From Bacillus sp. cl95 (lineage in GTDB: Bacteria; Bacillota; Bacilli; Bacillales; Cytobacillaceae), in NCBI RefSeq assembly GCF_900115925.1, contig NZ_FOYF01000001.1:991680-1055679 (forward strand): DNA of 64,000 nucleotides, written 5' to 3'. The translations under genes were made by a program, and so were the position numbers. The first letter of the stretch is position 1. The number at the start of each line of letters is the position of its first letter. The notes beneath the pieces are model-generated. The model made no database searches and was not told the DNA's origin. It saw only the letters and a program-made list of their open reading frames with translations. This document shows positions 1-8,346 of the stretch, in pieces.

Positions 1-333
1 TACTCCAAATCCGGCATTTCTCAATGATTCTACTAATTCATCGCACCGCTCAAGCAAGCTAACATTGTACGTTACATAACCAAATGCAAGTTTTCGTTCG
101 ATGTAACCACCTAATAATAAACCCGCGCTAAAACCAATAACATAGGCAGCGATATTCATCCAGTTTGACAGATCTTTAAAAACGATACCTAAACTGACAA
201 TATAAATGATTCCTTCTATTAGGCCCGCACCCGCAGCAGAAGTTGCTTGGTTCTTCACTAAAAGGATCGTCCTTAACGTTAAGACTGGTACATAAATAAT
301 TTGAAGCAAGAAAATGAGTAAAGCTTCAATCAT
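1..333 (-). CDS. UPF0316/DUF2179-type membrane protein, 3' part missing at window edge
   Basis: The reverse strand opens with ATG at 333 preceded by a strong AAGGAGG ribosome binding site, and reads [21 protein letters not shown]..., continuing without a stop to the window edge. The N-terminal hydrophobic segments and the sequence around [19 protein letters not shown] match the UPF0316 (DUF5698/DUF2179, YebE-like) family of small integral membrane proteins of unknown function. About 111 residues are visible; the C-terminal soluble domain lies outside the window. Function is not established for the family. Not covered by a complete reading frame here because the stop codon is beyond base 1. 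Confidence 0.8.
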   Translation of the reverse strand, partial: MIEALLIFLLQIIYVPVLTLRTILLVKNQATSAAGAGLIEGIIYIVSLGIVFKDLSNWMNIAAYVIGFSAGLLLGGYIERKLAFGYVTYNVSLLERCDELVESLRNAGFGV

Positions 334-539
334 AGCAATCCTCCTTCTATCCAGCTAATCCAAAGCTCATATTTGACCTTACCCGTTCTTTAATCTTAAA
401 ATACATTTTCGCAAAAATTCTTGCTTTAGGAAGTGAATTTTTTGTCGATATTTCCCTTGTTTTTATTTTTTTTTTTTACTTCACATCTATAAGAAATGTG
501 TTAAAATGAATCGTCTATTTCTGAAGGGGGATCTTTTAA

Positions 540-935
540 TTGATCTTAAAAAAATGCATGTCCTTATTAGGTATTGGCTCTGCCAAAATTGATCTTGTTT
601 TAGAAAAAGAAGAATATGTACCAGGGGAATGTGTGACTGGACACTTCTTAATTAATGGAGGAACATCCGAGCAAAAATTGAAAAGAATTGAGTGTGACCT
701 TATATCTGTAAATACGAAAGATGATCTTGAATCAATCATTGAAACTTCGACTATTTTAACTTCTAAAAAGATACAGTGTGAAGAAGTAAACAAAATACCT
801 TTCAAATTTCATCTGCCTGAATCATTACCACAATCTGAAAGTCAATTATCTTATAAATTCAAAACAAACTTGATTTTTCATGAAGGAATTAAAAAAGTAG
901 ATTTAGATGGCATTAAAGTTTTAGCAGCAAGGTAA
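540..935 (+). CDS. Spo0M-like sporulation-control protein, N-terminal lobe only
   Basis: 131 residues resembling the N-terminal arrestin-like lobe of Spo0M: GIGSAKIDLVLEKEEYVPGE corresponds to the family's GIGAAKVDT..LEKD...PGE. Spo0M proteins affect sporulation and cell division in Bacillus and are normally about 250 residues with two lobes, so this copy is half length. The TTG at 540 is preferred because GAAGGGGG lies 9 bases upstream; an internal ATG at 558 is the alternative and removes six residues. It stops just after the end of the first lobe and is followed by a terminator hairpin, so it looks like either a single-lobe paralogue or an old truncation. Stands alone. Confidence 0.75.
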   Translation: MILKKCMSLLGIGSAKIDLVLEKEEYVPGECVTGHFLINGGTSEQKLKRIECDLISVNTKDDLESIIETSTILTSKKIQCEEVNKIPFKFHLPESLPQSESQLSYKFKTNLIFHEGIKKVDLDGIKVLAAR

Positions 936-955
936 TTTAACATTTTATTTAATCC

Positions 956-985
956 AAAAAGCAGCCATCTATGGTTGCTTTTTTT
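956..985 (+). terminator. terminator after Spo0M-like gene
   Basis: AAGCAGCCAT / ATGGTTGCTT stem with a 2-base loop followed by a T run. Confidence 0.7.
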
Positions 986-1156
986 CTTCTTGGTGTTAAT
1001 GTCTAATTTTGACTTAGTGGGGAATCCGTCATCCATATATAGCATTATTTAACAGCGTCTTCTTCTATAAAATATTATGGCCCATTAAAAAAAGGAAATT
1101 CACATTTAAAAAGGAATATCTATATGAGAAGAAAAAAATGAAATGAGGTTTCTTTC

Positions 1157-1642
1157 ATGAATTCACCAACTACAAATAGTTATACCCATAAAGAATTAGC
1201 TGTTCAATGCTTTAATCGGACTTGGGATTTTCTTGATAAGGATAACCGTACACTGGAAGAAAATGAACAAATGATAAACCTCGCACATGTCTCATTTTGG
1301 CATTGGACTCAAGTTGAAACTCATACCGCCCAAAATTTATCCATCGGATATTGGCAATTATCAAGAGTGTATGCATCAGCAGGTCTCGGAGAGCGTTCTC
1401 TATATAACGCTGATCAATGTATACACATAAGCAAGACAGCAAAAATCGAACCCTTTTACACAGCCTATGCATTTGAAGCACGTGCAAGAGCATTTCTACT
1501 TTTAGAAAAACAAAAAGAAGCCTTTTCAGCCATCAATGAATCAAGGGAATGGAGCGCTCAAATTCTAATCGAGGATTCAAAAACGATGGTTTTAAAGGAT
1601 TTGAATGAACTTGCAGCTCTTCTGACTTTAGAGCTTCGTTAA
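1157..1642 (+). CDS. hypothetical protein with TPR-like helices
   Basis: 161 residues, no signal peptide or membrane segment. The middle reads as helix pairs with alanine-rich packing positions (YWQLSRVYASAGLGERSLYNADQC, then YTAYAFEARARAFLLLEKQKEAF), typical of tetratricopeptide-like repeats; W and H residues near 46-55 (VSFWHWTQVETH) are striking. ATG at 1157 has GAGG seven bases upstream. I do not recognise a characterised homologue. Followed by a strong terminator that also faces yodB. A protein-binding role is the only inference the sequence allows. Confidence 0.75.
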   Translation: MNSPTTNSYTHKELAVQCFNRTWDFLDKDNRTLEENEQMINLAHVSFWHWTQVETHTAQNLSIGYWQLSRVYASAGLGERSLYNADQCIHISKTAKIEPFYTAYAFEARARAFLLLEKQKEAFSAINESREWSAQILIEDSKTMVLKDLNELAALLTLELR

Positions 1643-1650
1643 GCCTAAAA

Positions 1651-1690
1651 AATGACTGTACCACAATGAGGTACAGTCATTTTCTTTTTT
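1651..1690 (+). terminator. terminator, usable from both sides
   Basis: Perfect 12-bp stem AATGACTGTACC with a 7-base loop, followed by TTTCTTTTTT on the + strand. It lies between convergent genes (1157-1642 and yodB). Confidence 0.85.
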
Positions 1691-1696
1691 ATATTG

Positions 1697-2005
1697 CTAT
1701 ACCCATTTTTCAGCCCATTTTTGCAATTCTGCCATTACCGGATACAATTCTTCCCCTTTTTCCGTCAAATGATATTCAATTCTGACGGGAGTTTCAGGAA
1801 ATACCACTCTCTCGACAATTCCTTGTTGTTCTAAATCCTTCAATCGATCCGCCAACATTTTTTGACTTATATTAGGGATTTGCTCGCCTATTTCATTAAA
1901 GCGAGTATGTCCTTCAGAAAGCACATGGATCATTACACCGGTCCAACGTTTCCCTAAGAGTTGGAATGCTTTTTCAAATTTAGGGCATAAACAAGAAGAT
2001 GCCAT
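1697..2005 (-). CDS. yodB: HxlR/MarR-DUF24 family redox-sensing repressor YodB
   Basis: 102 residues. The winged helix (LGKRWTGVMIHVLSEG, then ISQKMLADRLKDLEQQGIVER and the wing PETPVRIEYHLTEKGEEL) matches B. subtilis YodB, which represses yodC, azoR1 and catDE and is inactivated by quinones and diamide. The sensing cysteine equivalent to Cys6 is present as Cys7 (LCPKFEKAF), with an extra Cys5. The C-terminal cysteines of B. subtilis YodB (101 and 108) are absent: this protein ends in QKWAEKWV. The start is ATG 2005, with AAGGAGAT upstream; the longer frame to 2065 lacks a binding site. Divergent from yodC with an operator between. Confidence 0.88.
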   Translation of the reverse strand: MASSCLCPKFEKAFQLLGKRWTGVMIHVLSEGHTRFNEIGEQIPNISQKMLADRLKDLEQQGIVERVVFPETPVRIEYHLTEKGEELYPVMAELQKWAEKWV

Positions 2006-2073
2006 TTCTAAATCTCCTTTAAATATTATTCCTTGACCTCTAATACATTTTTCTTTATTATACACTAAGTCAC

Positions 2074-2092
2074 AACTTACAAAAAGTAAGTT
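2074..2092. promoter_or_regulatory. candidate YodB operator
   Basis: Perfect inverted repeat AACTTAC-AAAAA-GTAAGTT in the yodB-yodC divergent region. On the minus strand it covers the -35 region of a probable yodB promoter (-10 TATAAT, 17-base spacer), which suggests autoregulation together with control of yodC. The symmetry is seen; YodB binding is inferred from position. Confidence 0.6.
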
Positions 2093-2126
2093 GATTTATT
2101 TTTACCATCAACAGGAGGGTTAAGTT

Positions 2127-2735
2127 ATGAAAAACTTATTTCAAGTGATAGAAGAACGTAGAGCAGTGAAAGTATTTGACGCAAGTCAAAAGATAGAAAA
2201 GGACGAGCTAATGGAAATCTTAGAATTAGCTGGAAAAGCACCGTCTGCATGGAATTTGCAGCACTGGCACTTTATGGTCATACATGATCAACAAGCCAAA
2301 GAAACATTATTGCCTATCGCATATAATCAGTCACAGGTTGTCGACGCTTCTGCTGTCATCGTCATTCTCGGAGATTTAGAAGCAAACAAGAACTTTGAAC
2401 CCGTTTTCGGTCCAGCCGTAGAAGCAGGTGCTTTAAGCGAGGAAATCAAAAATGCACTTCATGGACAAATTGAAGGTGCATATAAAAATCCTGAATACGC
2501 TAAATTAGCAGCATATGGAAATGCATCTCTTGCAGCTATGCAGTTGATGCTTGTTGCACAAGCAAAGGGATGGGACACATGTCCAATAGGAGGATTCAAC
2601 TCTCAAGCATTTGTTGATACTTTTAAGGTTAGTGATCGCTATGTCCCAATCATGCTTCTACCACTTGGCAAAGCAGCCAAGCCAGGCAGACCATCTGGCC
2701 GTTTGAATATCGAAGACATGACAACTTGGATTTAA
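2127..2735 (+). CDS. yodC: nitroreductase family protein YodC
   Basis: 202 residues of the FMN-dependent nitroreductase fold: N-terminal FQVIEERRAVKVFD and the flavin-contact segment APSAWNLQHWHFMVI, then a C-terminal CPIGGFN loop and LPLGKAA. B. subtilis YodC is induced by quinones, diamide and azo compounds through YodB, and probably reduces quinones or nitro compounds with NAD(P)H. GGAGGG lies seven bases before ATG 2127. It is divergent from yodB, the expected arrangement. Expected to be cytosolic and FMN-bound. Confidence 0.9.
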   Translation: MKNLFQVIEERRAVKVFDASQKIEKDELMEILELAGKAPSAWNLQHWHFMVIHDQQAKETLLPIAYNQSQVVDASAVIVILGDLEANKNFEPVFGPAVEAGALSEEIKNALHGQIEGAYKNPEYAKLAAYGNASLAAMQLMLVAQAKGWDTCPIGGFNSQAFVDTFKVSDRYVPIMLLPLGKAAKPGRPSGRLNIEDMTTWI

Positions 2736-2742
2736 AAAACAA

Positions 2743-2772
2743 TCGCCGGTTTTCAAAAAAGAGAACCGGCGA
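2743..2772 (+). terminator. hairpin after yodC
   Basis: TCGCCGGTT / AACCGGCGA stem; only a weak T tract follows. Confidence 0.6.
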
Positions 2773-2857
2773 ATTTAAGCAAAATATTCATCTTTTAGAA
2801 GATTTTATGAGAGAATATAGTAGTCCCTAAACACATGAAAAGAGGAGGATAACCATT

Positions 2858-3688
2858 ATGACTAATAGCTTAAAAGCTACAACTAAATTACATAACGGAG
2901 TAGAAATGCCTTGGTTTGGTTTAGGTGTATTCAAAGTAAAAGAAGGATCAGAAGTAGTTGATTCTGTTAAAGCGGCAATCAAGAACGGATATATAAGTAT
3001 TGATACGGCTGCTATTTACCAAAATGAAGAGGGTGTTGGACAAGCCATTAAGGACTCTGGCGTCCCACGTGAAGAATTGTTCATCACAACAAAAGTATGG
3101 AATGCCGATCAAGGGTATGAAACCACGCTTCAAGCATTTGAAACGAGTATGGAAAAGCTTGGACTTGAATATCTGGATCTTTATTTAGTGCACTGGCCAG
3201 TGGCAGGCAAATACAACGATACATGGAAGGCTTTAGAAAAGCTTTATAAGGATGGACGTGTTCGTGCAATTGGCGTAAGCAACTTCCATATCCATCATCT
3301 TGAAGACCTACTTAGCGTGGCTGAAATCAAACCTATGGTCAATCAGGTTGAATATCACCCGCATCTTACGCAGACTGAACTGCATGCTTTTTGTAAAAAA
3401 GAAGGCATTCAGCTTGAAGCATGGTCTCCACTGAAACAAGGTGAGTTAATCACTGAACCGGTTATTGTTGAAATTGCCAACAAGTATGGTAAATCACCAG
3501 CCCAAGTCATTCTACGTTGGGACCTACAAAACGGGGTTGTGACTATTCCAAAATCTACGAATGAAAAACGTATTATCGAGAATGCAAGTATCTTTGATTT
3601 TGAGTTATCAACGGAAGATATGGACAAGATCAATAGCCTGAATAAGAACGAAAGAGTCGGTCCAGATCCTGATAACTTTGATTTTTAA
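2858..3688 (+). CDS. yvgN: aldo/keto reductase, glyoxal/methylglyoxal reductase YvgN
   Basis: 276 residues aligning along the full length with B. subtilis YvgN (LHNGVEMPWFGLGVFKV, IDTAAIYQNEEGVG, IGVSNFHIHHLEDLL, PIPKS-type cofactor loop TIPKSTNEKRI, end NERVGPDP). The catalytic tetrad is visible: Asp and Tyr in SIDTAAIY, Lys in TTKVWN and His in YLVHWP. The enzyme reduces methylglyoxal and related aldehydes with NADPH. ATG 2858 follows AGGAGGAT. Own terminator. Sits beside yodC, forming a reactive-electrophile stress cluster, although it is separated by a hairpin and probably has its own promoter. Confidence 0.9.
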   Translation: MTNSLKATTKLHNGVEMPWFGLGVFKVKEGSEVVDSVKAAIKNGYISIDTAAIYQNEEGVGQAIKDSGVPREELFITTKVWNADQGYETTLQAFETSMEKLGLEYLDLYLVHWPVAGKYNDTWKALEKLYKDGRVRAIGVSNFHIHHLEDLLSVAEIKPMVNQVEYHPHLTQTELHAFCKKEGIQLEAWSPLKQGELITEPVIVEIANKYGKSPAQVILRWDLQNGVVTIPKSTNEKRIIENASIFDFELSTEDMDKINSLNKNERVGPDPDNFDF

Positions 3689-3707
3689 TAATATATTTAG
3701 AAAATGA

Positions 3708-3734
3708 AATCTCCCGCAAATGCGGGAGATTTTC
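3708..3734 (+). terminator. terminator after yvgN
   Basis: AATCTCCCGCA / TGCGGGAGATT stem with a 2-base loop, then TTTTC. Confidence 0.85.
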
Positions 3735-3775
3735 TTTCATTATGAAATTCTAAACTCTAATTTCCTAGTGGCATA

Positions 3776-3842
3776 AGTACAGAAAAAGCCCTACTGCCGG
3801 TTTTTTCTTGTTCCAATAACAAAAAAGTTCAAGAAAAGAACC
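3776..3842 (-). repeat. half copy of the IR element at 39189-39370, abutting ribH stop
   Basis: The bases from 3776 to 3842 match the reverse complement of the left half of the 39189-39370 element almost base for base (AGAAAAAGCCCTACTGCCGG, then CTTGTTCCAATAAC, ending AAGAAAAGAACC). The outer tip ends one base before the ribH stop codon. The internal AAAAACC/GGGCTTTTT pairing could serve as the ribH terminator; no other one is visible. Confidence 0.7.
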
Positions 3843-4310
3843 TTATTCGATTACACGGCAAAGGTTCGCCATTTCAATTGCTGATGCTGCAGCCTCCCAG
3901 CCTTTATTTCCAGCCTTGGTACCAGCTCTTTCAATAGCTTGTTCAATAGTATCAGTAGTCAAAACACCGAAAATGACAGGTACACCAGTTTGAAGCGCAG
4001 TAGTGGATACGCCTTTTGCAGCTTCATTACAAACGTAATCGAAATGTGGAGTGGAACCGCGAATAACGGTGCCAAGCGTAATTACTGCATCGTATTTATT
4101 GCTTTTCGCCATTTTTTGAGCAATTAATGAAATTTCAAAAGCGCCAGGCACCCATGCAACATCTACTAAATCTTCACTTACACCATGACGTTTCAACGCA
4201 TCCAATGCCCCGCTTAACAATTTACTTGTGATAAATTCGTTGAATCTTCCCACAACGATTCCTATTCTTAATCCTGTACCAACTAAATTACCTTCAAAGA
4301 TATTGCCCAT
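3843..4310 (-). CDS. ribH: 6,7-dimethyl-8-ribityllumazine synthase
   Basis: 155 residues from ATG 4310 (GGAGGATTGGAC upstream; a TTG at 4316 is too close to the ribosome binding site). Condenses 5-amino-6-ribitylamino-uracil with 3,4-dihydroxy-2-butanone 4-phosphate. Signature regions: [31 protein letters not shown], the phosphate-binding [21 protein letters not shown] with the conserved His, and C-terminal [16 protein letters not shown]. Normal length for the 60-subunit capsid type. Last gene of ribE-ribB-ribH behind the FMN riboswitch. Confidence 0.95.
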   Translation of the reverse strand: MGNIFEGNLVGTGLRIGIVVGRFNEFITSKLLSGALDALKRHGVSEDLVDVAWVPGAFEISLIAQKMAKSNKYDAVITLGTVIRGSTPHFDYVCNEAAKGVSTTALQTGVPVIFGVLTTDTIEQAIERAGTKAGNKGWEAAASAIEMANLCRVIE

Positions 4311-4371
4311 GTCCAATCCTCCAATTTTTCTTTTAATGTTAAATTAGTGAGAAAATTAAAGCACCAAGTTC

Positions 4372-4998
4372 TTACACTTCGCTATTAATAAGACCCTCTA
4401 TTCTTATTCGATATTCCATCAAATCTTTAATCGTTATCATCTTTAACCCAAACTCATTAGCAACTTTACGCAACTCTGGAACACGCGCCATTGTACCATC
4501 TTCATTCATAATTTCACAAATTACACCTGCAGGCTTTGCATCGCATAATTTTGCAAGATCAACTGCCGCTTCTGTATGCCCAGCTCGTCTTAAAACTCCG
4601 CCCTCTTTAGCAATTAACGGAAAAATATGACCTGGTCTTTTAAAATCAACTGCATTAGAAGCTGGATCTACCATACTCAAAACGGTTGCAGATCGCTCGA
4701 ACGCAGAAATCCCTGTGGTTGAGAATTTATGATCAATGCTCACTGTAAAGGCTGTCCCATGTGGATCCGTATTTTGTTCAACCATTTTATCCAATTTAAG
4801 CCTCTCAGCAAGGTCTTCTTCAATGGGAACACAAATTAAGCCTCGACCGTGTGTGGCCATAAAATTAATGACAGCTGGGGTAGTTTTTTCAGCAAGTGCA
4901 ATGAAATCCCCTTCATTTTCCCTATCCTCATCGTCGCATACAATGATGACATTTCCATTCCTTAGCTCAGCGATTGCTTCTTCAATAGGATCAAACAT
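4372..4998 (-). CDS. ribB: 3,4-dihydroxy-2-butanone 4-phosphate synthase, RibB domain only
   Basis: 208 residues. Makes 3,4-dihydroxy-2-butanone 4-phosphate from ribulose 5-phosphate. The metal and substrate motifs are intact: [59 protein letters not shown], and [15 protein letters not shown]. In most Bacillus genomes this domain is fused to GTP cyclohydrolase II (RibBA, about 398 residues). Here the frame stops shortly after the linker ([15 protein letters not shown]), and only 61 bases separate it from ribH, so the RibA half is absent rather than frameshifted. AGGAGGGG precedes ATG 4998. Confidence 0.93.
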   Translation of the reverse strand: MFDPIEEAIAELRNGNVIIVCDDEDRENEGDFIALAEKTTPAVINFMATHGRGLICVPIEEDLAERLKLDKMVEQNTDPHGTAFTVSIDHKFSTTGISAFERSATVLSMVDPASNAVDFKRPGHIFPLIAKEGGVLRRAGHTEAAVDLAKLCDAKPAGVICEIMNEDGTMARVPELRKVANEFGLKMITIKDLMEYRIRIEGLINSEV

Positions 4999-5010
4999 GT
5001 CATACCCCTC

Positions 5011-5661
5011 CTATAAAAATCCATTGTCTTCTAAAAATTGAGCAGAAATGGATTTTTCTTTCTTTATGCTTGTTTTATTCGACATGAAATGTCCTACATA
5101 TTTGCCAAGCATATTACATTCAACATTTACAAAATCCCCCATTTCTTTTTGACCAATAATTGTCTCTTGAACGGTGTGAGGTATTAAGGAAACTGTAAAA
5201 CTTTGATCTGTTACATCAAACACAGTCAAGCTTGTACCATCGACTGCTACAGAACCTTTCAAGATTATGTAATGAAGTAACTCTTCATCAGCTTCTATTT
5301 CATAATACACAGCATTTGCTAGACGTTTTTTGTTCTTAATCATTCCAACTCCATCAATATGTCCAGAAACAAAATGGCCTCCAAATCTGCCATCCGCAGC
5401 CATAGCTCTTTCCAAGTTCACTTTAGAACCTCTTGTAATTCTATTGAGACTTGTTACCTTAATCGTTTCAGGCATAACATCCACTGTGAATTCGTAATGA
5501 GAAAAAGAAGTGACTGTCAGGCATACACCATTTATAGCAATGCTATCACCAAGCTTTACATCACCGAGTATTTTCCTTGCAGCAATTCTTAAGTTAAAAC
5601 TATTTCTCGACAGTTTAATTTCTGTGACCTCGCCAATCTCTTCTACAATCCCTGTAAACAA
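5011..5661 (-). CDS. ribE: riboflavin synthase, alpha chain
   Basis: 216 residues with two tandem lumazine-binding domains: MFTGIVEEIGEV and GDSIAINGVCLTV in the first, GHFVSGHIDGVG and GSVAVDGTSLTVFDV in the second. It dismutates two lumazine molecules to riboflavin and the ribitylamino-pyrimidine. Starts with TTG at 5661, about ten bases after GGTGA; the family always begins M-F-T-G, which fixes the start. First gene of the operon, directly after the riboswitch terminator; ribB begins 12 bases after its stop. B. subtilis calls this gene ribE (ribC in E. coli usage). Confidence 0.94.
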   Translation of the reverse strand: MFTGIVEEIGEVTEIKLSRNSFNLRIAARKILGDVKLGDSIAINGVCLTVTSFSHYEFTVDVMPETIKVTSLNRITRGSKVNLERAMAADGRFGGHFVSGHIDGVGMIKNKKRLANAVYYEIEADEELLHYIILKGSVAVDGTSLTVFDVTDQSFTVSLIPHTVQETIIGQKEMGDFVNVECNMLGKYVGHFMSNKTSIKKEKSISAQFLEDNGFL

Positions 5662-5696
5662 ATTATTTTCACCGCCTCACTGTGTTAATGAACCAT

Positions 5697-5732
5697 AAAA
5701 AAAGGACCTGAAGAAATGATTTCTTCAGGTCC
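5697..5732 (-). terminator. riboswitch expression-platform terminator
   Basis: On the minus strand GGACCTGAAGAAAT pairs with ATTTCTTCAGGTCC (nearly no loop), followed by seven T. It lies between the FMN aptamer and ribE and is the expected OFF structure. Confidence 0.9.
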
Positions 5733-5798
5733 AAAATTAGGCAGCACGAAATAAAGGTCAAAAATGGTGTTTTTCTTCCATTGTCCTAACCTTTATAT

Positions 5799-5942
5799 TC
5801 CTTCTCCCATCCAGACTGTACTGTCGGCTCTGGAATTTCACCAGATCCACCGCTTAACGATAAAGTTAACCGGGTCACGGACTTAGAAACACTATTGTTT
5901 CATCACCGCCGGTTGGGAATTTCACCCGACCCCGAAGGAAAT
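5799..5942 (-). ncRNA. FMN riboswitch (RFN element)
   Basis: The minus strand carries the conserved RFN blocks in order: CTTCGGGGTCGGGTGAAATT, CCCAACCGGCGG, GGTGAAATTCCAGAGCCGAC, and AGTCTGGATGGGAGAAGGA. A variable stem lies in the middle. The aptamer binds FMN and switches the downstream terminator at 5697-5732, controlling ribE-ribB-ribH. A probable -10 (TATAAT at 5962-5967, minus strand) places the promoter against the 3' end of the GGDEF/EAL gene. Confidence 0.97.
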
Positions 5943-5974
5943 ATTCAGTTGTTACAATGTTATTATACTAATAT

Positions 5975-8326
5975 CTATATCAAAAGGAAAACATTCGACT
6001 TCTCATGTGACAATAACTCCATGAAATCCTCTATCGGAACAGGTGGGCTAAATAAAAATCCTTGAAACTCATCGCATTCTATTTCTTTGAGGAAATTTAA
6101 GTGACTTTTCATTTCAACACCTTCTGCCAGCACTTTAAGATTCAAACCTTTAGCCATCATCGTAATCAGCTTAACAATCGCTACATCCTTTTCACTTTCA
6201 TCGATATTCAGGATAAAATTACGGTCAATTTTCAAACGATCAATTTGAAATTGGCTTAAATAGTGCAAAGAAGAATAACCCATGCCAAAATCATCAATGG
6301 AAATTTGAATACCCGTTTTCTTTAATGCACTAAGTTTAGCAATGGTATCTTCAATATCCTTAACCGCAATACTCTCTGTAATTTCTAATTCAAGAAGCTC
6401 AGGATCTGCGCCAGTTTCCTTAATGATTCTGCAAACGACTTCAACAAAATCGATTTGCTGGAACTGAATGGATGAAATATTTGCCGCTATACGCAATGGT
6501 TTGAATCCAGCTCTTTTCAATAGGACAATTTGTTCACATGCTTTTCTTATTACCCATTCTCCTATGGTCGTAATAATGCCAGATTCTTCAGCGATAGGGA
6601 TAAACTTTTCAGGTGTAACCATACCGTGATCAGGTCTGTTCCATCTAATTAAGGCTTCCGCTCCAATAATTTCTCCAGTGCTTAATGAAAGCTGCGGCTG
6701 ATAATAAAGAATAAATTCCTCATTTTGAATAGCTTTCCGTAAAGCGTTCTCCATCTCGACTCTAGATTGCATATTCATGGATGAATGATAAAATTCATAA
6801 TTATTTTTTCCCTGTTCTTTTACACGGTACATTGCCATATCAGCTTGCATTAATAGTTCACTGAAATCGGATCCATGTTCTGGGAAAATCGCGATGCCAA
6901 TACTAGTTGTTATGTGAAGTTCAGCTTCTTTTATAAAAAATGGCTTCCCTAATTCAAATATGATCCTCTTAGCATTTTCTTCTACTGTTGAAATTTCAGT
7001 AAACTCAACTAGGATTGAAAACTCATCTCCCCCAATTCTACAAATGATGACTCCCTCATCTAATATGCTTTTAAGACGCTGTCCGATTTCAATTAACAAC
7101 AAATCTCCATATGAATGACCTAAACTGTCATTAATTTGCTTAAATCTATCCAAATCAAGCAGCATGACGGCAATTTGGCTCTTTTTATTAGATGCTCTTT
7201 CCAAAGCTTCCGATAATTTGATTTCAAGCAATCTACGATTGGGCAACGTAGTTACGACATCATGGTAGGCCAAATATTCCATAGTTGTTAATGTCTCTTC
7301 AAGTTGCTCCGTCCTGTTTTTTACTTTCGATTCAAGTTCCTCGTTTAAACCATGCAGACTATCAACCAAACGGTCATTTTCTAATAGTGTAATAATTTGC
7401 CTCAGTATGACTAATAGGATACTAATAAACAATCCGAAAACAATCGTATCAATTTCGTAAAACTTGAATACCACATATGTAAATAGAAATATTACACTTG
7501 TATATGGAAGAGTATGCTTGAGGATTTTCCCCTTGATAATTCTGTTAAAGTTACTTGGCAACGATTTATGAATAGTCTTTTCATGATAGTTTCCCGCTAG
7601 TCCAATCAATAGCAGAGAGAAAATCCATAAGGGTTCATTAATGCTACCGACCTCGTAAGTATCTTTAACTTTCAAGTACGAAAAGATGGTATCTGCAATA
7701 ATTTGGATAAGCAATCCCGATACAATTAACAGAGATGATTTTTTTGTAAACATTCTGTTTGAAGCGATAAGAAAGCTTATTACCCCAAATAAAACACCTA
7801 AATCAAGAATAGGATAGATAAGCTCCCCTACCAATTGATATAAACCTGAGTTCCTATCAAGTAGAGGATCAATAATAAATTTCCAATAGAATGTCGCCGC
7901 AACCGACATGACAATTAAAATATCAAGAAAGAGTCTGAAGGTAATCAATCTATTTTTGGCTTCATACATTACAATCAGTAATGCAAATAAATAGAACAAG
8001 TTCTGACCGATCCAAAACATTTCAGGTAAAATAGTGGTTTCAGCACCAACTTTTAGGAATAATTCATAATAAGACCAAAGCATCATTCCAATAAAATAGC
8101 TAAAACTACCCATACCTAAAAACAACCAAAATCTTTTCCATTTTTTCTTCGTCTTCCTATAGGCTGATATAAGCAAACCTGTAGAAATCAATGGTGCAAT
8201 GGTTTGAAAAGCAAATCCCCCTGCATCAATCAGATGTTTATCTTTCTTAAACACAATATTCCATATTAAATAGAAGAAAATCATAATGACAATAAACAAA
8301 AACGCTTTATTTCTTCGAATGAACAT
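5975..8326 (-). CDS. membrane GGDEF-EAL cyclic-di-GMP enzyme
   Basis: 783 residues. The first ~310 residues form about nine hydrophobic helices (a membrane sensor without a named domain that I can recognise), then a short coiled coil (ESKVKNRTEQLEETL), a GGDEF domain and an EAL domain. GGDEF (around residue 430, CRIGGDEFSILV) is intact, as are the EAL motifs EALIRWNRP, LELEITES, DDFGMGYSSL and LAEGVE, so both synthesis and hydrolysis of c-di-GMP are possible. The inhibitory I-site (RxxD just before GGDEF) is not present. It starts 20 bases after the GNAT-like gene, with GGAG before ATG 8326. Confidence 0.92.
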   Translation of the reverse strand: MFIRRNKAFLFIVIMIFFYLIWNIVFKKDKHLIDAGGFAFQTIAPLISTGLLISAYRKTKKKWKRFWLFLGMGSFSYFIGMMLWSYYELFLKVGAETTILPEMFWIGQNLFYLFALLIVMYEAKNRLITFRLFLDILIVMSVAATFYWKFIIDPLLDRNSGLYQLVGELIYPILDLGVLFGVISFLIASNRMFTKKSSLLIVSGLLIQIIADTIFSYLKVKDTYEVGSINEPLWIFSLLLIGLAGNYHEKTIHKSLPSNFNRIIKGKILKHTLPYTSVIFLFTYVVFKFYEIDTIVFGLFISILLVILRQIITLLENDRLVDSLHGLNEELESKVKNRTEQLEETLTTMEYLAYHDVVTTLPNRRLLEIKLSEALERASNKKSQIAVMLLDLDRFKQINDSLGHSYGDLLLIEIGQRLKSILDEGVIICRIGGDEFSILVEFTEISTVEENAKRIIFELGKPFFIKEAELHITTSIGIAIFPEHGSDFSELLMQADMAMYRVKEQGKNNYEFYHSSMNMQSRVEMENALRKAIQNEEFILYYQPQLSLSTGEIIGAEALIRWNRPDHGMVTPEKFIPIAEESGIITTIGEWVIRKACEQIVLLKRAGFKPLRIAANISSIQFQQIDFVEVVCRIIKETGADPELLELEITESIAVKDIEDTIAKLSALKKTGIQISIDDFGMGYSSLHYLSQFQIDRLKIDRNFILNIDESEKDVAIVKLITMMAKGLNLKVLAEGVEMKSHLNFLKEIECDEFQGFLFSPPVPIEDFMELLSHEKSNVFLLI

Positions 8327-8346
8327 ATTTTCTCCGTCTCACCTGT

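Noticed and set aside
4316..4372. Frameshifted GTP cyclohydrolase II after ribB
   Set aside because: The gap to ribH is about 60 bases and shows no RibA motif in any frame.
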